Origin: Amantichitinum ursilacus
GTDB lineage: Bacteria > Pseudomonadota > Gammaproteobacteria > Burkholderiales > Chitinibacteraceae
DNA length: 64,000 nucleotides
Assembly (NCBI RefSeq): GCF_001294205.1
Contig: NZ_LAQT01000036.1
Location: 62,001-126,000, forward strand
Direction of reading: 5' to 3'
Shown here: positions 36,886 through 45,478 of the stretch, one piece after another
Layout of the letters: the number at the start of each line of letters is the position of its first letter
How positions within the stretch are numbered: position 1 is the stretch's first letter
Translations under genes and position numbers: made by a program
The notes under the pieces: generated by a model
What the model saw: the letters and a program-made list of their open reading frames with translations, nothing else
What the model was told of the DNA's origin: nothing
Database searches by the model: none

Positions 36886-37917
36886 ATGACGCACAAGGTA
36901 GACACCGTCTGGTACACCCGCTGTCCGGACCCTACCCCCTTGGGCCTGGCCGCGCGGCTGGGCTGGATTGATGACGAATTCGCCCACGACGACTTTGCCG
37001 TGCGCACCATGCACGAGGTGCCCGACCCGTCGTTGCAGATGTCGTACGTCACGCATCACCAGCGCTATTCCATCCGCCAGGGCGGCAATGTGCCCGCGCT
37101 GTGGGCCAAGGCCAGCGGGGCCGATACGCGCTTGATCGGCTTGTCGTGGGCCGATGAATACCAGGCCATCCTGACGCTGCCCGATTCGCCGATCCAGCAA
37201 CCGGCCGATTTACGCGGTGCGCGGTTGGCGCTGCCGGTGCAGCAGACGCGCATCGACCAGGCGCGCGCTGGTGCCTTGCATGGTTTTCTGGTGGCTTTGC
37301 AACTGGGCGATGTGGCCGAGGCAGAAGTGACGTTTGTGCCGATTGCAGTGCGCCCGATCATCCATCAAAAGCCGCATATGCAGTTTTTTGGCGGTTATGG
37401 CGTGTTTGCCGAACTGGTGGAAGCGCTGGTCACGCGCCAGGTGGATGCCATCTATGTGAAGGGCGCGCCGGGCATTCAGGCGGCACTCAAACTGGGGGCG
37501 CACGAGGTGATCGATTTGCGTCGCTGTGCCGACCCCAACCACCGTGTCAACAACGCCGCGCCACGGCCGATTACGGTGGACAGCGCCTTGCTGCGCGAGC
37601 GGCCCGATGTGGTGGTGCGCTTTCTGCGCCGCATTGCCGACGTCGGCTACTGGGCCCCGGCGCACGCTGCAGAAACCGTGCATTACGTGGGCCAGGAAAC
37701 CGACGCCGCACCCGAGATCGTACGCGCCGCCTATGGCCGCAATCTGCATCTGTACCAACGGCTGGAATTGTCCACGCAATCGGTTACCGCGCTTGATTAC
37801 TACAAGCGCTTTCTGGTGCAGCGTGGCTTTCTGCCGCGCGACTTTGATCTGGATGCCTGGATCGACCCGGCCCCGCTGACCGAGGTGGGCCGCTCGCTGC
37901 AACTGCATTACGCATAA
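36886..37917 (+). CDS. DszB-like desulfinase/binding-protein-fold protein, copy 1
   Basis: A 343-residue protein with the fold of ABC solute-binding proteins but no signal peptide. It begins MTHKVDTVWYTRCPDPTPLG. This resembles DszB, the cytoplasmic sulfinate desulfinase that uses a Cys nucleophile with His and Arg. Cys13 and Arg64 (SIRQGGNVPALW) are retained, but the position equivalent to the catalytic His is Tyr54. It may therefore have altered activity or act as a sensor or carrier. LVTRQVDAIYVKGAPGIQAA matches the family's SGDVDALYS region. It has its own sigma-54 promoter. Two paralogues lie at 39300 and 44414. Confidence 0.78.
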   Translation: MTHKVDTVWYTRCPDPTPLGLAARLGWIDDEFAHDDFAVRTMHEVPDPSLQMSYVTHHQRYSIRQGGNVPALWAKASGADTRLIGLSWADEYQAILTLPDSPIQQPADLRGARLALPVQQTRIDQARAGALHGFLVALQLGDVAEAEVTFVPIAVRPIIHQKPHMQFFGGYGVFAELVEALVTRQVDAIYVKGAPGIQAALKLGAHEVIDLRRCADPNHRVNNAAPRPITVDSALLRERPDVVVRFLRRIADVGYWAPAHAAETVHYVGQETDAAPEIVRAAYGRNLHLYQRLELSTQSVTALDYYKRFLVQRGFLPRDFDLDAWIDPAPLTEVGRSLQLHYA

Positions 37918-38029
37918 GCCAACAGCGCCGTGCTGAAAAACCAACACAGCCGCCGCCAGCTGGTGATTTTTCAGCAGCAAAAACGGGCCGCAACGCCAGC
38001 AATGGCGCGGCCAGCGCGCTGACTGCGCA

Positions 38030-38045
38030 TGGCACGGAAACTGCT
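38030..38045 (+). promoter_or_regulatory. Sigma-54 promoter of the first SsuD-like gene
   Basis: TGGCACGGAAACTGCT keeps GG and GC ten bases apart and lies 47 bases before the ATG at 38092. It probably drives the 38092-43021 genes. Confidence 0.82.
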
Positions 38046-38091
38046 CCATTGACGGCATCGCGGCCGATGCCGTAGCAAGGAGCAACATCCG

Positions 38092-39288
38092 ATGTCGATC
38101 GAATTTCTGTGGCGGCTGCCGGTTCATGGCGATGGTCGTAATGCGCATGACCAGCACACCCGCGGCGAGTGGAATGCCCGCGCCGCCCATCGCGTCGCGC
38201 CACGGCAGCAAGACCCGGACTTTGCCTATATCGATTACCTGGGCCAGGTGGCGCGCGCGGCCGATATCAACCATTTTCATGGTGTGCTGATTCCGGCGTT
38301 TCGCCATACCGAAGAACCGTGGATGGTGGCTGCGGCGTTGGCGCGCGAGACCCGCCGCCTGCGCTTGCTGATTGCCATCCAGCCGTGGTTTATCCACCCC
38401 GCCTACGCCACGCAAATGGCGGCCAGCCTGCAACGGTTGAGCCAGGGCCGGGTGGAATGGAATGTCATCACCGGCGGTGGCGGCGCGGAGCAAGAAGCGT
38501 ATGGCGACTTTATCGGCCATGACCAACGCTACGAGCGTACCGGCGAATTTCTCGATTTCATCAAAGGCTATGCCTCGGGCGAACCGTTCAGCTATGACGG
38601 CAAGTATTTCAAGGTCAACGAAGGCGGCCTGACGGCGCCGATGACGCACTACCCCACGCCGCGCATCTGGTTGGCGGGGGCCAGCCCGGCGGCGATGGCG
38701 GTGGCGGCGCGCCACGGCGACATCCATCTGACGTGGGGCGAGCCGCTGGCCAAACAAAAAGAAGTGATCGCCCAGGCGCGGCGCGCGCTGGAAGCCGCCG
38801 GCAGCGAGCGCGATCTGCGTTACGGCATGCGCATCGACATTCTGGCGCGCGATACCGAAGCCGAGGCGTGGGCCGAATTGCGCCGCATGTACGGCACCGT
38901 CACCGAGCAAACGCTGGGTTTTGGTCGCCGCAAAAACAACAGCAAAGCCGCCAGCGAGTCAGTCGGTGCGCAGCGGCAATTTGCATTGCACGGTGGGGCC
39001 AAAGATTTCGATTCGCTGATCGTCGGGCCCAATCTGTGGTCGGGCATGTCCAGCGTGCGCGGTGGGCCCGGTTGCGTGATAGTCGGCAATTACGAGCAAG
39101 TGGCGCAGCGGCTGGCGGAGTACGTCGATATCGGCGTCAGCCACTTTATTCTGGCCAGCAATCCGCACCTGGAAGAAGCGTATCGCGTCGGCGAAGAAGT
39201 GCTGCCGCTGGTGCCGCAAGCCGTTAAAGGCGCGCTGAGCATCGCCGCCGAAACCGCCACCACCGCCACCGCCACCGCCACCGTATAA
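38092..39288 (+). CDS. SsuD-like FMNH2-dependent sulfonate monooxygenase, copy 1
   Basis: A 398-residue luciferase-like monooxygenase. The N-terminus MSIEFLWRLPVHGDGRN corresponds to the FWFxPTHGD start of SsuD. Family signatures follow: EEPWMVAAALARETRRLRLL, GRVEWNVITGGGGAEQEAYG and AARHGDIHLTWGEPLAKQ. Such enzymes cleave C-S bonds of sulfonates with reduced FMN and oxygen, releasing sulfite. AAGGAG precedes the ATG. The C-terminus carries an odd TATATATATV tail from a simple repeat. No SsuE-type FMN reductase is encoded in the window, so it must be supplied elsewhere. First gene of an operon with a DszB-like protein and ABC importer. Confidence 0.9.
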   Translation: MSIEFLWRLPVHGDGRNAHDQHTRGEWNARAAHRVAPRQQDPDFAYIDYLGQVARAADINHFHGVLIPAFRHTEEPWMVAAALARETRRLRLLIAIQPWFIHPAYATQMAASLQRLSQGRVEWNVITGGGGAEQEAYGDFIGHDQRYERTGEFLDFIKGYASGEPFSYDGKYFKVNEGGLTAPMTHYPTPRIWLAGASPAAMAVAARHGDIHLTWGEPLAKQKEVIAQARRALEAAGSERDLRYGMRIDILARDTEAEAWAELRRMYGTVTEQTLGFGRRKNNSKAASESVGAQRQFALHGGAKDFDSLIVGPNLWSGMSSVRGGPGCVIVGNYEQVAQRLAEYVDIGVSHFILASNPHLEEAYRVGEEVLPLVPQAVKGALSIAAETATTATATATV

Positions 39289-39299
39289 GCGCCGCCATC

Positions 39300-40352
39300 A
39301 TGACCTCAACAATCTGGTACACCCGCTGCCCCGTGCCCACGCCGCTGGGCATTGCCGCAAGACTGGGCTGGTTGGATGACGAATTTGCGCCCGATGGCAT
39401 TGCGATCCGCTCGCTGCAGGATGGCGGCGTCAGCGCGGCGCAACGGCGTTCACATGTAGACCACACCTTGCCGCATTCCTGGCGCCAGGGCGGCAGCATT
39501 CCCGCGTTGTGGGCGCGCAGCAATGGCGCCGATACCCGCGTGCTGGGCTTCTCGTGGGTGGATGAATCGCAGCTGATCATCACGCGCGCCAATTCGGGCA
39601 TCCACACGCTGGCCGATCTGCGTGGCCGTCGCATCGGCTTGCCGCTGCGCGCTGTGGATAACGTCGATATTTTCCGGGCGATGGCGTTGCGCGGTTTTGT
39701 CAGCGCGCTGTCTTTGGCGGGCCTGGGTCTGGCAGATGTGGAGCACGTGCATGTGCCCGTCACCGACACGCCCGATATCGCCATCAACCCCGAGCAAGCC
39801 GGAGCGCGCCAGCCGTCCGCGCTGCGCAGTCGGCGCTTGTATGCCGCAGAAACCGGCGCGCTGCTGCGCGGCGAAGTCGATGCGATTTACGCCAAGGGCT
39901 CGCTGGGACTGGAGCTGGCCTATATGGTCGGCGCGCGCGTGCTGGTGGATATCGGCTTTCATCCCGATCCGCAAATCCGCGTCAATAACGGTTCGCCGCG
40001 CCCGATTACGCTGGATGCCGCCGCGCTGCAACAGCATCCCGAGCATGCCCGGCGCTTTTTACGCCGCATTGTTGAAGTGGGTGACTGGGCGCGCCAACAC
40101 CCCGATCACGCCATCGACTGGCTGGCCGGCGAAACCGCCAGTGCGCCCGACTGGGTGCGGCTGGCCTACGGCGCACGTGTGCATGAAGGCCTGGCCACCA
40201 CACTGGACGACGCCACGCTGCGCGCCTTCGATGAGTTCAAGCACTTTTTGCTACAGCACCAGTTTTTGCCCGCCGACTTTAGCGTGCGCGATTGGGTGGA
40301 CCCCGCGCCGCTGGCCGATGTGCTGGAACAACTGCACGCGCGTGCCGCTTAA
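39300..40352 (+). CDS. DszB-like desulfinase/binding-protein-fold protein, copy 2
   Basis: A 350-residue protein without signal peptide, 11 bases after the monooxygenase stop. It begins MTSTIWYTRCPVPTPLGIAA. The putative catalytic triad of DszB is conserved: Cys10, His52 (RRSHVDHTLP) and Arg62 (SWRQGGSIPALW), with the same ten-residue His-Arg spacing as DszB. The region RGEVDAIYAKGSLGLELAYM matches the second lobe. Likely a cytoplasmic sulfinate desulfinase acting after the neighbouring monooxygenase. Automatic annotation as an ABC binding protein would not explain the missing export signal. Confidence 0.8.
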   Translation: MTSTIWYTRCPVPTPLGIAARLGWLDDEFAPDGIAIRSLQDGGVSAAQRRSHVDHTLPHSWRQGGSIPALWARSNGADTRVLGFSWVDESQLIITRANSGIHTLADLRGRRIGLPLRAVDNVDIFRAMALRGFVSALSLAGLGLADVEHVHVPVTDTPDIAINPEQAGARQPSALRSRRLYAAETGALLRGEVDAIYAKGSLGLELAYMVGARVLVDIGFHPDPQIRVNNGSPRPITLDAAALQQHPEHARRFLRRIVEVGDWARQHPDHAIDWLAGETASAPDWVRLAYGARVHEGLATTLDDATLRAFDEFKHFLLQHQFLPADFSVRDWVDPAPLADVLEQLHARAA

Positions 40353-40386
40353 GCCCGCGCACTAAAACAACAAGGAAATCCGCTTT

Positions 40387-41454
40387 ATGTCTTTTCGTCA
40401 TTTTTTGCTGACGCTGCTGGGCGCAGCCACGCTGACCAGCGCCGCCCTTGCCCACGCCGAGGCCGCGCCGCCGCTGAAAGTGGTGCGCATTGCTACCATC
40501 TCGTTTGCCAACAACGGCAAGGTGGGCCATACCGCCGAAAGCGCCGTGCTGGACAATGACGGCTGGCTGCAGGCCGAACTTAAAAAACGCGGCATCGGGC
40601 TGGAATGGGTGCCGGTGTCGCCCGCCGCCGTTGGCCCGCAAGTGAACGAAGGCTTTGCCAATGGCCGCATCGACTTTGCGGGTTATGGTGATTTGCCATC
40701 GATTATCGCCAATGCCTCGGGCATCCAGACCCGGCTGATCGTGCCCGGCGGCCCGGGCAGCAATACCTATCTGGTGGTGCCCGCGGGCTCGGCCGCCAAA
40801 TCGATCAAAGACCTGAAAGGCAAGCGCATCGCCTTGCATCGCGGCCGGCCGTGGGAATACCCGTTCAGCAAATTGCTGGCCGCCAACGGCCTGACGTTTA
40901 ACGATGTCAAAATCGTCAACCTGAACCCGCAAGCGGGCGCGGCGGCGTTGGCCTCGGGCAGCGTGGATGCGTTTTTTACGCTGGATGACGCCTATCTGCT
41001 AGCCGATAAAGGCGTGGGCAAAATCATCTGGGACAGCAAACAATCCTCGCCCGACTGGAAGATGCGCGCCGAGTTGTGGGGCCGCAAAGCGTTTATCGAC
41101 CAATACCCCGACGTCACCCAGCTGATTGCCACCGCGCATATCCGCGCCGCGCATTGGTCGGCGCAAGAAGCCAATCGCAAAGCGTATTACCAGTTGGCCA
41201 CCGGCAGCGGCATTCCGCTCAGCGTGGTCGAGCGTGAATATGCAGGCGATATCACGCCGTGGAAAGACCGTTTTTCGCCGCTGTACGACACCTTTTTGCA
41301 AGACCATTACCGCGACGAAGTGGTGTATGCGCGCAATGCGGGCGTGATCCATGCCGATCTGGATTACCGCACGTTGTTTGATACGCGCTTTGTCGATGCC
41401 GCGCTGAAAGACCCGGCGCTGGCGGGCTTCTGGGCCGCGCGGCGGAGCCAGTAA
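40387..41454 (+). CDS. SsuA-type sulfonate ABC transporter binding protein
   Basis: A 355-residue periplasmic protein. AAGGAAA precedes the ATG, and residues 1-25 are a signal peptide (LLTLLGAATLTSAALAHAEA). The mature protein has the nitrate/sulfonate/taurine fold: FANGRIDFAGYGDLPSIIAN, GPGSNTYLVVPAGSAAKSIK and GSVDAFFTLDDAYLL. It is followed by two SsuC-type permeases. In contrast to the three DszB-like proteins it is clearly exported, so it is the true binding component of this importer. The ATPase is at 46671. Confidence 0.9.
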   Translation: MSFRHFLLTLLGAATLTSAALAHAEAAPPLKVVRIATISFANNGKVGHTAESAVLDNDGWLQAELKKRGIGLEWVPVSPAAVGPQVNEGFANGRIDFAGYGDLPSIIANASGIQTRLIVPGGPGSNTYLVVPAGSAAKSIKDLKGKRIALHRGRPWEYPFSKLLAANGLTFNDVKIVNLNPQAGAAALASGSVDAFFTLDDAYLLADKGVGKIIWDSKQSSPDWKMRAELWGRKAFIDQYPDVTQLIATAHIRAAHWSAQEANRKAYYQLATGSGIPLSVVEREYAGDITPWKDRFSPLYDTFLQDHYRDEVVYARNAGVIHADLDYRTLFDTRFVDAALKDPALAGFWAARRSQ

Positions 41455-41456
41455 CC

Positions 41457-42260
41457 ATGAGCCTGAGCCTGCCCCTGCCCTTACGCGGCCCGCATTGGCG
41501 GCGCGTGCTGGCGCATCCGGCGTTTTTGCTGGTGTCGCCGCTGGCCTTGCTGGCGTTGTGGCAAGCCGCGTGCAATAGCGGCGCGGTCTCACCGCAATTG
41601 CTGGTGCCCCCGCTGCAAGTGTGGCGCACCGCGCTTAGCCTGGCCGCCAGCGGCGATTTGTGGCTGAACCTTAGCGCCAGTCTGTATCGGCTGGCGGTGG
41701 GCTTTGTCAGCGGCACCGTGCTGGGCCTGCTGGTGGGCGCGTTGCTGGGCACGTCGCCGCGTTTTGTGGTGTGGGTGGGGCCGACCTTTAATGTGCTGCG
41801 CCAGGTGCCGGGCATTGCGCTGGTGCCGGCGTTGATTTTGCTATTGGGCGTGGGCGAAGCCTTCAAGATTGTGCTGGTGGGCAAGGCGGTTTTTTTTTCG
41901 GTGGCGCTGGCCACCAGCGAGAGCATCCGCGCGGTATCCGGCCGCTGGTCCGAAGTGGGCACGCTATACCGGCTGAGCCGCTGGCAACAACTACGCCATA
42001 TTGCGCTGCCCGCCTCGTTGTCGCCGGTGTTAACCGGCATGCGCATCGGGCTTAATCGCGCCTGGATGGTATTGGTGGCCACCGAGCTGATCGCCTCCGA
42101 AAGCGGCCTGGGCCAGATGATGGAAATGGCGCGGCAGATGTTCCAGATGGATGTGGTGATGGTGGGCATCGTGCTGACCGGCGTGATTGGCTTTGGCCTG
42201 GATCGCGGCTTGCGCCTTGTCCAACGCATGCTGTTGCAACGCCAGGGAGGCCAGCAATGA
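41457..42260 (+). CDS. SsuC-type ABC permease, first
   Basis: A 267-residue inner-membrane protein with six membrane segments, starting two bases after the binding-protein stop. The cytoplasmic coupling loop is around VGTLYRLSRWQQLRHIALP. GTSPRFVVWVGPTFNVLRQV is typical of nitrate/sulfonate/bicarbonate permeases. Translation of the next gene overlaps by ATGA, indicating a heterodimeric channel. Confidence 0.9.
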   Translation: MSLSLPLPLRGPHWRRVLAHPAFLLVSPLALLALWQAACNSGAVSPQLLVPPLQVWRTALSLAASGDLWLNLSASLYRLAVGFVSGTVLGLLVGALLGTSPRFVVWVGPTFNVLRQVPGIALVPALILLLGVGEAFKIVLVGKAVFFSVALATSESIRAVSGRWSEVGTLYRLSRWQQLRHIALPASLSPVLTGMRIGLNRAWMVLVATELIASESGLGQMMEMARQMFQMDVVMVGIVLTGVIGFGLDRGLRLVQRMLLQRQGGQQ

Positions 42261-43021
42261 CCGCGCGTGTGTCCTGGCCTGATCGCTTGCGCGGTCTGGC
42301 GATTCCGGCCGCCCTGCTGCTGCTGTGGCAATGGGCGGCACACCACAGCACCGCCTACGCCTATGCCTTTGTGCCATTCGAACAAGTCTGGCGCGGCGCG
42401 GTGCAGGCGCTGGAAAGCGGTGGCTTGCTGCCTAACCTGGGCGCCAGTCTGGCGCGTACCTGCGCCGGTTTGCTGATCGGCAGCGTGCTGGGTCTGGCGC
42501 TGGGTGGTGTGCTGGCCATGTCGACGCTGGCCGACAAGCTGGCGGGCACGCTGTTCCACGCCTTGCGCCAGGTGCCGTTGCTGGCGTGGGCCCCGCTGAT
42601 AGGGCTGTGGTTTGGCAATAGCGAACCCGCGCGTTTGCTGGTGATTAGCCTGGCCGCGCTGTACCCGGTGACGCTGAACACCTTCGAAGGCTTGCATCAG
42701 GCCGAATCGCGGCATCTGGAGCTCGCCAGCCTGTATCAATTGACCGCATGGCAGCAATTCTGGCGCGTGCGTTTGCCCGCCGCTTTGCCGCACGTGTTTA
42801 CCGGCTTGATGCATGCGCTGACCTTTGCCTGGATCAGCGCCGTGGGGGCCGAGATGCTGTTCTCGGCCGGGCCCGGCATCGGTTCGATGATGCTGACCGC
42901 CGAGACCAATCAGCAGATGGAAATCGTGCTGATTTGCGTGATCACCATCTCGGCCATGGGCACGCTGATGAACCACGCGCTGACACTGGCGGCGCGCCGC
43001 TTGTTGCGTTGGCATCGCTGA
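42257..43021 (+). CDS. SsuC-type ABC permease, second
   Basis: A 254-residue inner-membrane protein overlapping the first permease by ATGA. Six membrane segments; the coupling loop is ELASLYQLTAWQQFWRVRLP. Most SsuC channels are homodimers, so two different permeases suggest a heterodimer with a broader or different substrate range. It ends the operon that began at 38092. Confidence 0.9.
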   Translation: MTARVSWPDRLRGLAIPAALLLLWQWAAHHSTAYAYAFVPFEQVWRGAVQALESGGLLPNLGASLARTCAGLLIGSVLGLALGGVLAMSTLADKLAGTLFHALRQVPLLAWAPLIGLWFGNSEPARLLVISLAALYPVTLNTFEGLHQAESRHLELASLYQLTAWQQFWRVRLPAALPHVFTGLMHALTFAWISAVGAEMLFSAGPGIGSMMLTAETNQQMEIVLICVITISAMGTLMNHALTLAARRLLRWHR

Positions 43022-43152
43022 ATTGAAAAAGCAGCAGTGCTGTTGAAATCTCAACCTGCGCCACATTGATAATCCAGCACACCCCGCAAAACGCAGGCCG
43101 CCGCGCCTGCGTTTTTTGCCTTTTACCGTTAGTAATCAAGCACTTGCAATTC

Positions 43153-43168
43153 TGGCACAGCGCTTGCT
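43153..43168 (+). promoter_or_regulatory. Sigma-54 promoter of the second SsuD-like gene
   Basis: TGGCACAGCGCTTGCT is an almost perfect -24/-12 consensus with GG and GC ten bases apart. It lies 54 bases before the ATG at 43222 and should drive the genes to 47531 or beyond. Confidence 0.9.
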
Positions 43169-43221
43169 GTACAGATGACATTGCCGCGTAGCCAAGGCGG
43201 TCTATCTGCAGGGAGCATTGC

Positions 43222-44400
43222 ATGAGTCTCGAATTTTTCTGGCGTTTGCCGCTGGGCAGCGATGGCGCCAATCTGGCCTCCGATAAAAACAACCGTGGCG
43301 CGGCCGAGCATGCGCCAGGCCATATCGCGCCGGGCCGTCTGCCCGATGGTTCGCCCGACGGCTTTAACTACATCGATTACATCGCGCAGGTGGCCAAGGC
43401 GGCCGAACTGGCGGGCTTTGAAGGCGCCTTGCTGCCCACCGGCCCCGAACCTTGGGTAGCGGCCGCGGCGCTGGCGCGTGAAACCCGGCGGCTGAAGTTT
43501 CTGATTGCGTTTCAGGCCACGTGGATCTTGCCAGCCTATGCCGCGCAAATGGCAGCGGCGCTGCAGCATCTGTCGGGCAACCGCGTCGAGTGGAACATCA
43601 TCACCGGTGGCAACCCGGCGCAACAACGCGCCAATGGCGACTTTGCCGAACACGATCTGCGCTACAAACGCACCGGCGAATTTCTGGATGTGGTGCGTGG
43701 CTTGTGGTCGGCGCCGCAGTTTTCCTACCAGGGCGATGTGTACCAACTGGAAAACGGCAGCCTGCCACCCGCGCTGCGCCACGAGCGCATTCCGGGCATC
43801 TATTTCTCCGGCTTCTCCGATGCCGCACTCGAAGTGGCGGCGCGCCATGCCGATGTGTATCTGAACTGGGCCGAGCCGGTGGACAAGCTGAAACCGCATA
43901 TCGAACGCGTGCGCGCACTGGCTGCGGCGCAAGGCCGTAGCGTGCGCTTTGGTATCCGCGTGGACGTCCTGGCGCGCCATACCGAAGCCGAAGCCTGGGC
44001 CGAAGCGCGCCGCCAATACGAACTGATCGATGAAAAAACCCAGGCTCGCTTGCAGTGGATCGGCAAGGGTTCCGATTCGGTGGGCGCAGCGCGCCAGCAG
44101 GCCTATTACCAGAACGCCGAGCGCTTTGAGGACCTGATCGTCGGCCCCAATCTGTGGTCCGGTTTTGGCAAGGCGCGCCCCGGCCCCTCCATCGGCATCG
44201 TCGGCAGCTACCAGAACGTGGCCGAGCGCCTGAATGAATACCGCGAAGCCGGCATCAGCACCTTTATCCTGGCTGGCAATCCGCATCTGGAAGAAGCGCT
44301 GCGCGTGGGCCAGGAAGTGCTGCCGCTGGTACACGCCGCCGCGCGCAAACCGGCCAGCGCCGCCGCGCAAGATTCGCAACAACCTGCCCTGATCGTCTAA
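43222..44400 (+). CDS. SsuD-like FMNH2-dependent sulfonate monooxygenase, copy 2
   Basis: A 392-residue luciferase-like monooxygenase, paralogous to 38092. It begins MSLEFFWRLPLGSDGANLAS and contains GPEPWVAAAALARETRRLKF, GNRVEWNIITGGNPAQQRAN, HADVYLNWAEPVDKL and DLIVGPNLWSGFGKARPG. GGGAG precedes the ATG. Predicted to oxidise a sulfonate or sulfone with FMNH2 and oxygen. The two copies differ in the residues after the first strand (HGDGRN versus LGSDGAN), so their substrates may differ. First gene of the second sigma-54 transcript. Confidence 0.9.
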   Translation: MSLEFFWRLPLGSDGANLASDKNNRGAAEHAPGHIAPGRLPDGSPDGFNYIDYIAQVAKAAELAGFEGALLPTGPEPWVAAAALARETRRLKFLIAFQATWILPAYAAQMAAALQHLSGNRVEWNIITGGNPAQQRANGDFAEHDLRYKRTGEFLDVVRGLWSAPQFSYQGDVYQLENGSLPPALRHERIPGIYFSGFSDAALEVAARHADVYLNWAEPVDKLKPHIERVRALAAAQGRSVRFGIRVDVLARHTEAEAWAEARRQYELIDEKTQARLQWIGKGSDSVGAARQQAYYQNAERFEDLIVGPNLWSGFGKARPGPSIGIVGSYQNVAERLNEYREAGISTFILAGNPHLEEALRVGQEVLPLVHAAARKPASAAAQDSQQPALIV

Positions 44401-44413
44401 CCGGAGAACCCGC

Positions 44414-45478
44414 ATGAACCAACCCGCCCTGCCCACGCTGTGGTACACCCGCTGCCCCGTGCCCACCGGCCTGGGCATTGCCTTGCAACACGGCTGGCTT
44501 GATCAGGCGTTTGCCGCGCAATGCACCGAAGTGCGCTCGCTGCGCGAATCCAATGACCGTGCGGTGCGCGAATCGCACTTTGATCACACGCTGCAAAACT
44601 CGGTGCGCCACGGCGGCAATATTCCGGCGCTGTGGGCGCGCAGTTCGGGTCGCGAAACACGCGTGATTGGCTTGTCGTGGGCCGATGAAGTGCAGCTGAT
44701 CCTCACCCGCCCCGATAGCGGCATCCGGACCCCGGCCGACCTGAAAGGCCGTCGCTTTGGTTTGCCGCGCTGGCGCGATGTGCAGATTGATTTCACCCGC
44801 GCCCAGGCGCTGCGTGGCCTGGAAAACGCGCTGAAACTGGAAGGCCTGAGCGTGGCTGACGTTGAGCTGGTGGATTTCGACATCAACGCCGGTTACAGCG
44901 ACGCCCCCGCCACCCGCGGCCCTGGCGGCACAACCTGGAACAACCGGGGCCACCACAACCACGAACTGGTGGGCCTGCTGCGCGGCGAAGTGGACGCCAT
45001 CTTTTTGAAGGGCGCGCACGGCGCACAAGCAGCGCGTGATTTTGGCCTGCATGTGGTCATCGACACCGGCAGCCATCCCGACCCGCTGATCCGTAGCAAC
45101 AACGGCACGCCGCGCACGCTGACGGTGGACCAGCACTTGCTGACCCACCACTTTGACGCCGCCGTGCGCATCGTCGATCAGGTATTGCGCGCCGAGACGT
45201 GGGCGTGGGCGCACCCCGATGAAACGCGCCGCTATCTGGCGCGCGAGGCCAATACCAGCGAGGCCTTGGTGGTGACGGCCTATGGCGAAGATGCGCATCT
45301 GCGTCTGCGCACCAACCTGGCGGAGACCTCGATTGCCGCGCTGCAGGATTTCACCGATTTTCTGGCGCGCTGGCAGTTTATTCCGCAGCGTTTTGATGTG
45401 CGTGACTGGATCGATCCGCGCCCGTGGGCGGCCGCGCAAGAACTGCAGCGCGCCAACGCCGAGACGGTTGCAGCATGA
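44414..45478 (+). CDS. DszB-like desulfinase/binding-protein-fold protein, copy 3
   Basis: A 354-residue protein without signal peptide; CGGAGA precedes the ATG. It begins MNQPALPTLWYTRCPVPTGL. The putative triad is conserved as Cys14, His55 (SHFDHTLQ) and Arg65 (SVRHGGNIPALW). LLRGEVDAIFLKGAHGAQAA matches the second lobe. It carries an insertion around residues 155-185 (DINAGYSDAPATRGPGG) not shared with copy 1. Coupled to the MFS gene by an ATGA overlap. Expected to act in the cytoplasm on the product of the preceding monooxygenase. Confidence 0.8.
   Translation: MNQPALPTLWYTRCPVPTGLGIALQHGWLDQAFAAQCTEVRSLRESNDRAVRESHFDHTLQNSVRHGGNIPALWARSSGRETRVIGLSWADEVQLILTRPDSGIRTPADLKGRRFGLPRWRDVQIDFTRAQALRGLENALKLEGLSVADVELVDFDINAGYSDAPATRGPGGTTWNNRGHHNHELVGLLRGEVDAIFLKGAHGAQAARDFGLHVVIDTGSHPDPLIRSNNGTPRTLTVDQHLLTHHFDAAVRIVDQVLRAETWAWAHPDETRRYLAREANTSEALVVTAYGEDAHLRLRTNLAETSIAALQDFTDFLARWQFIPQRFDVRDWIDPRPWAAAQELQRANAETVAA

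Noticed and set aside
37210-38910. A 566-codon minus-strand open frame opposite the DszB-like and SsuD-like genes
   Set aside because: It crosses two genes and their sigma-54 promoter in antisense and has no recognisable domain.
41252-43066. A 604-codon minus-strand open frame across the permease genes
   Set aside because: It is antisense to two well-supported SsuC-type permeases. Its composition (His/Gln/Arg-rich, no domain) is the usual shadow of GC-rich coding DNA.
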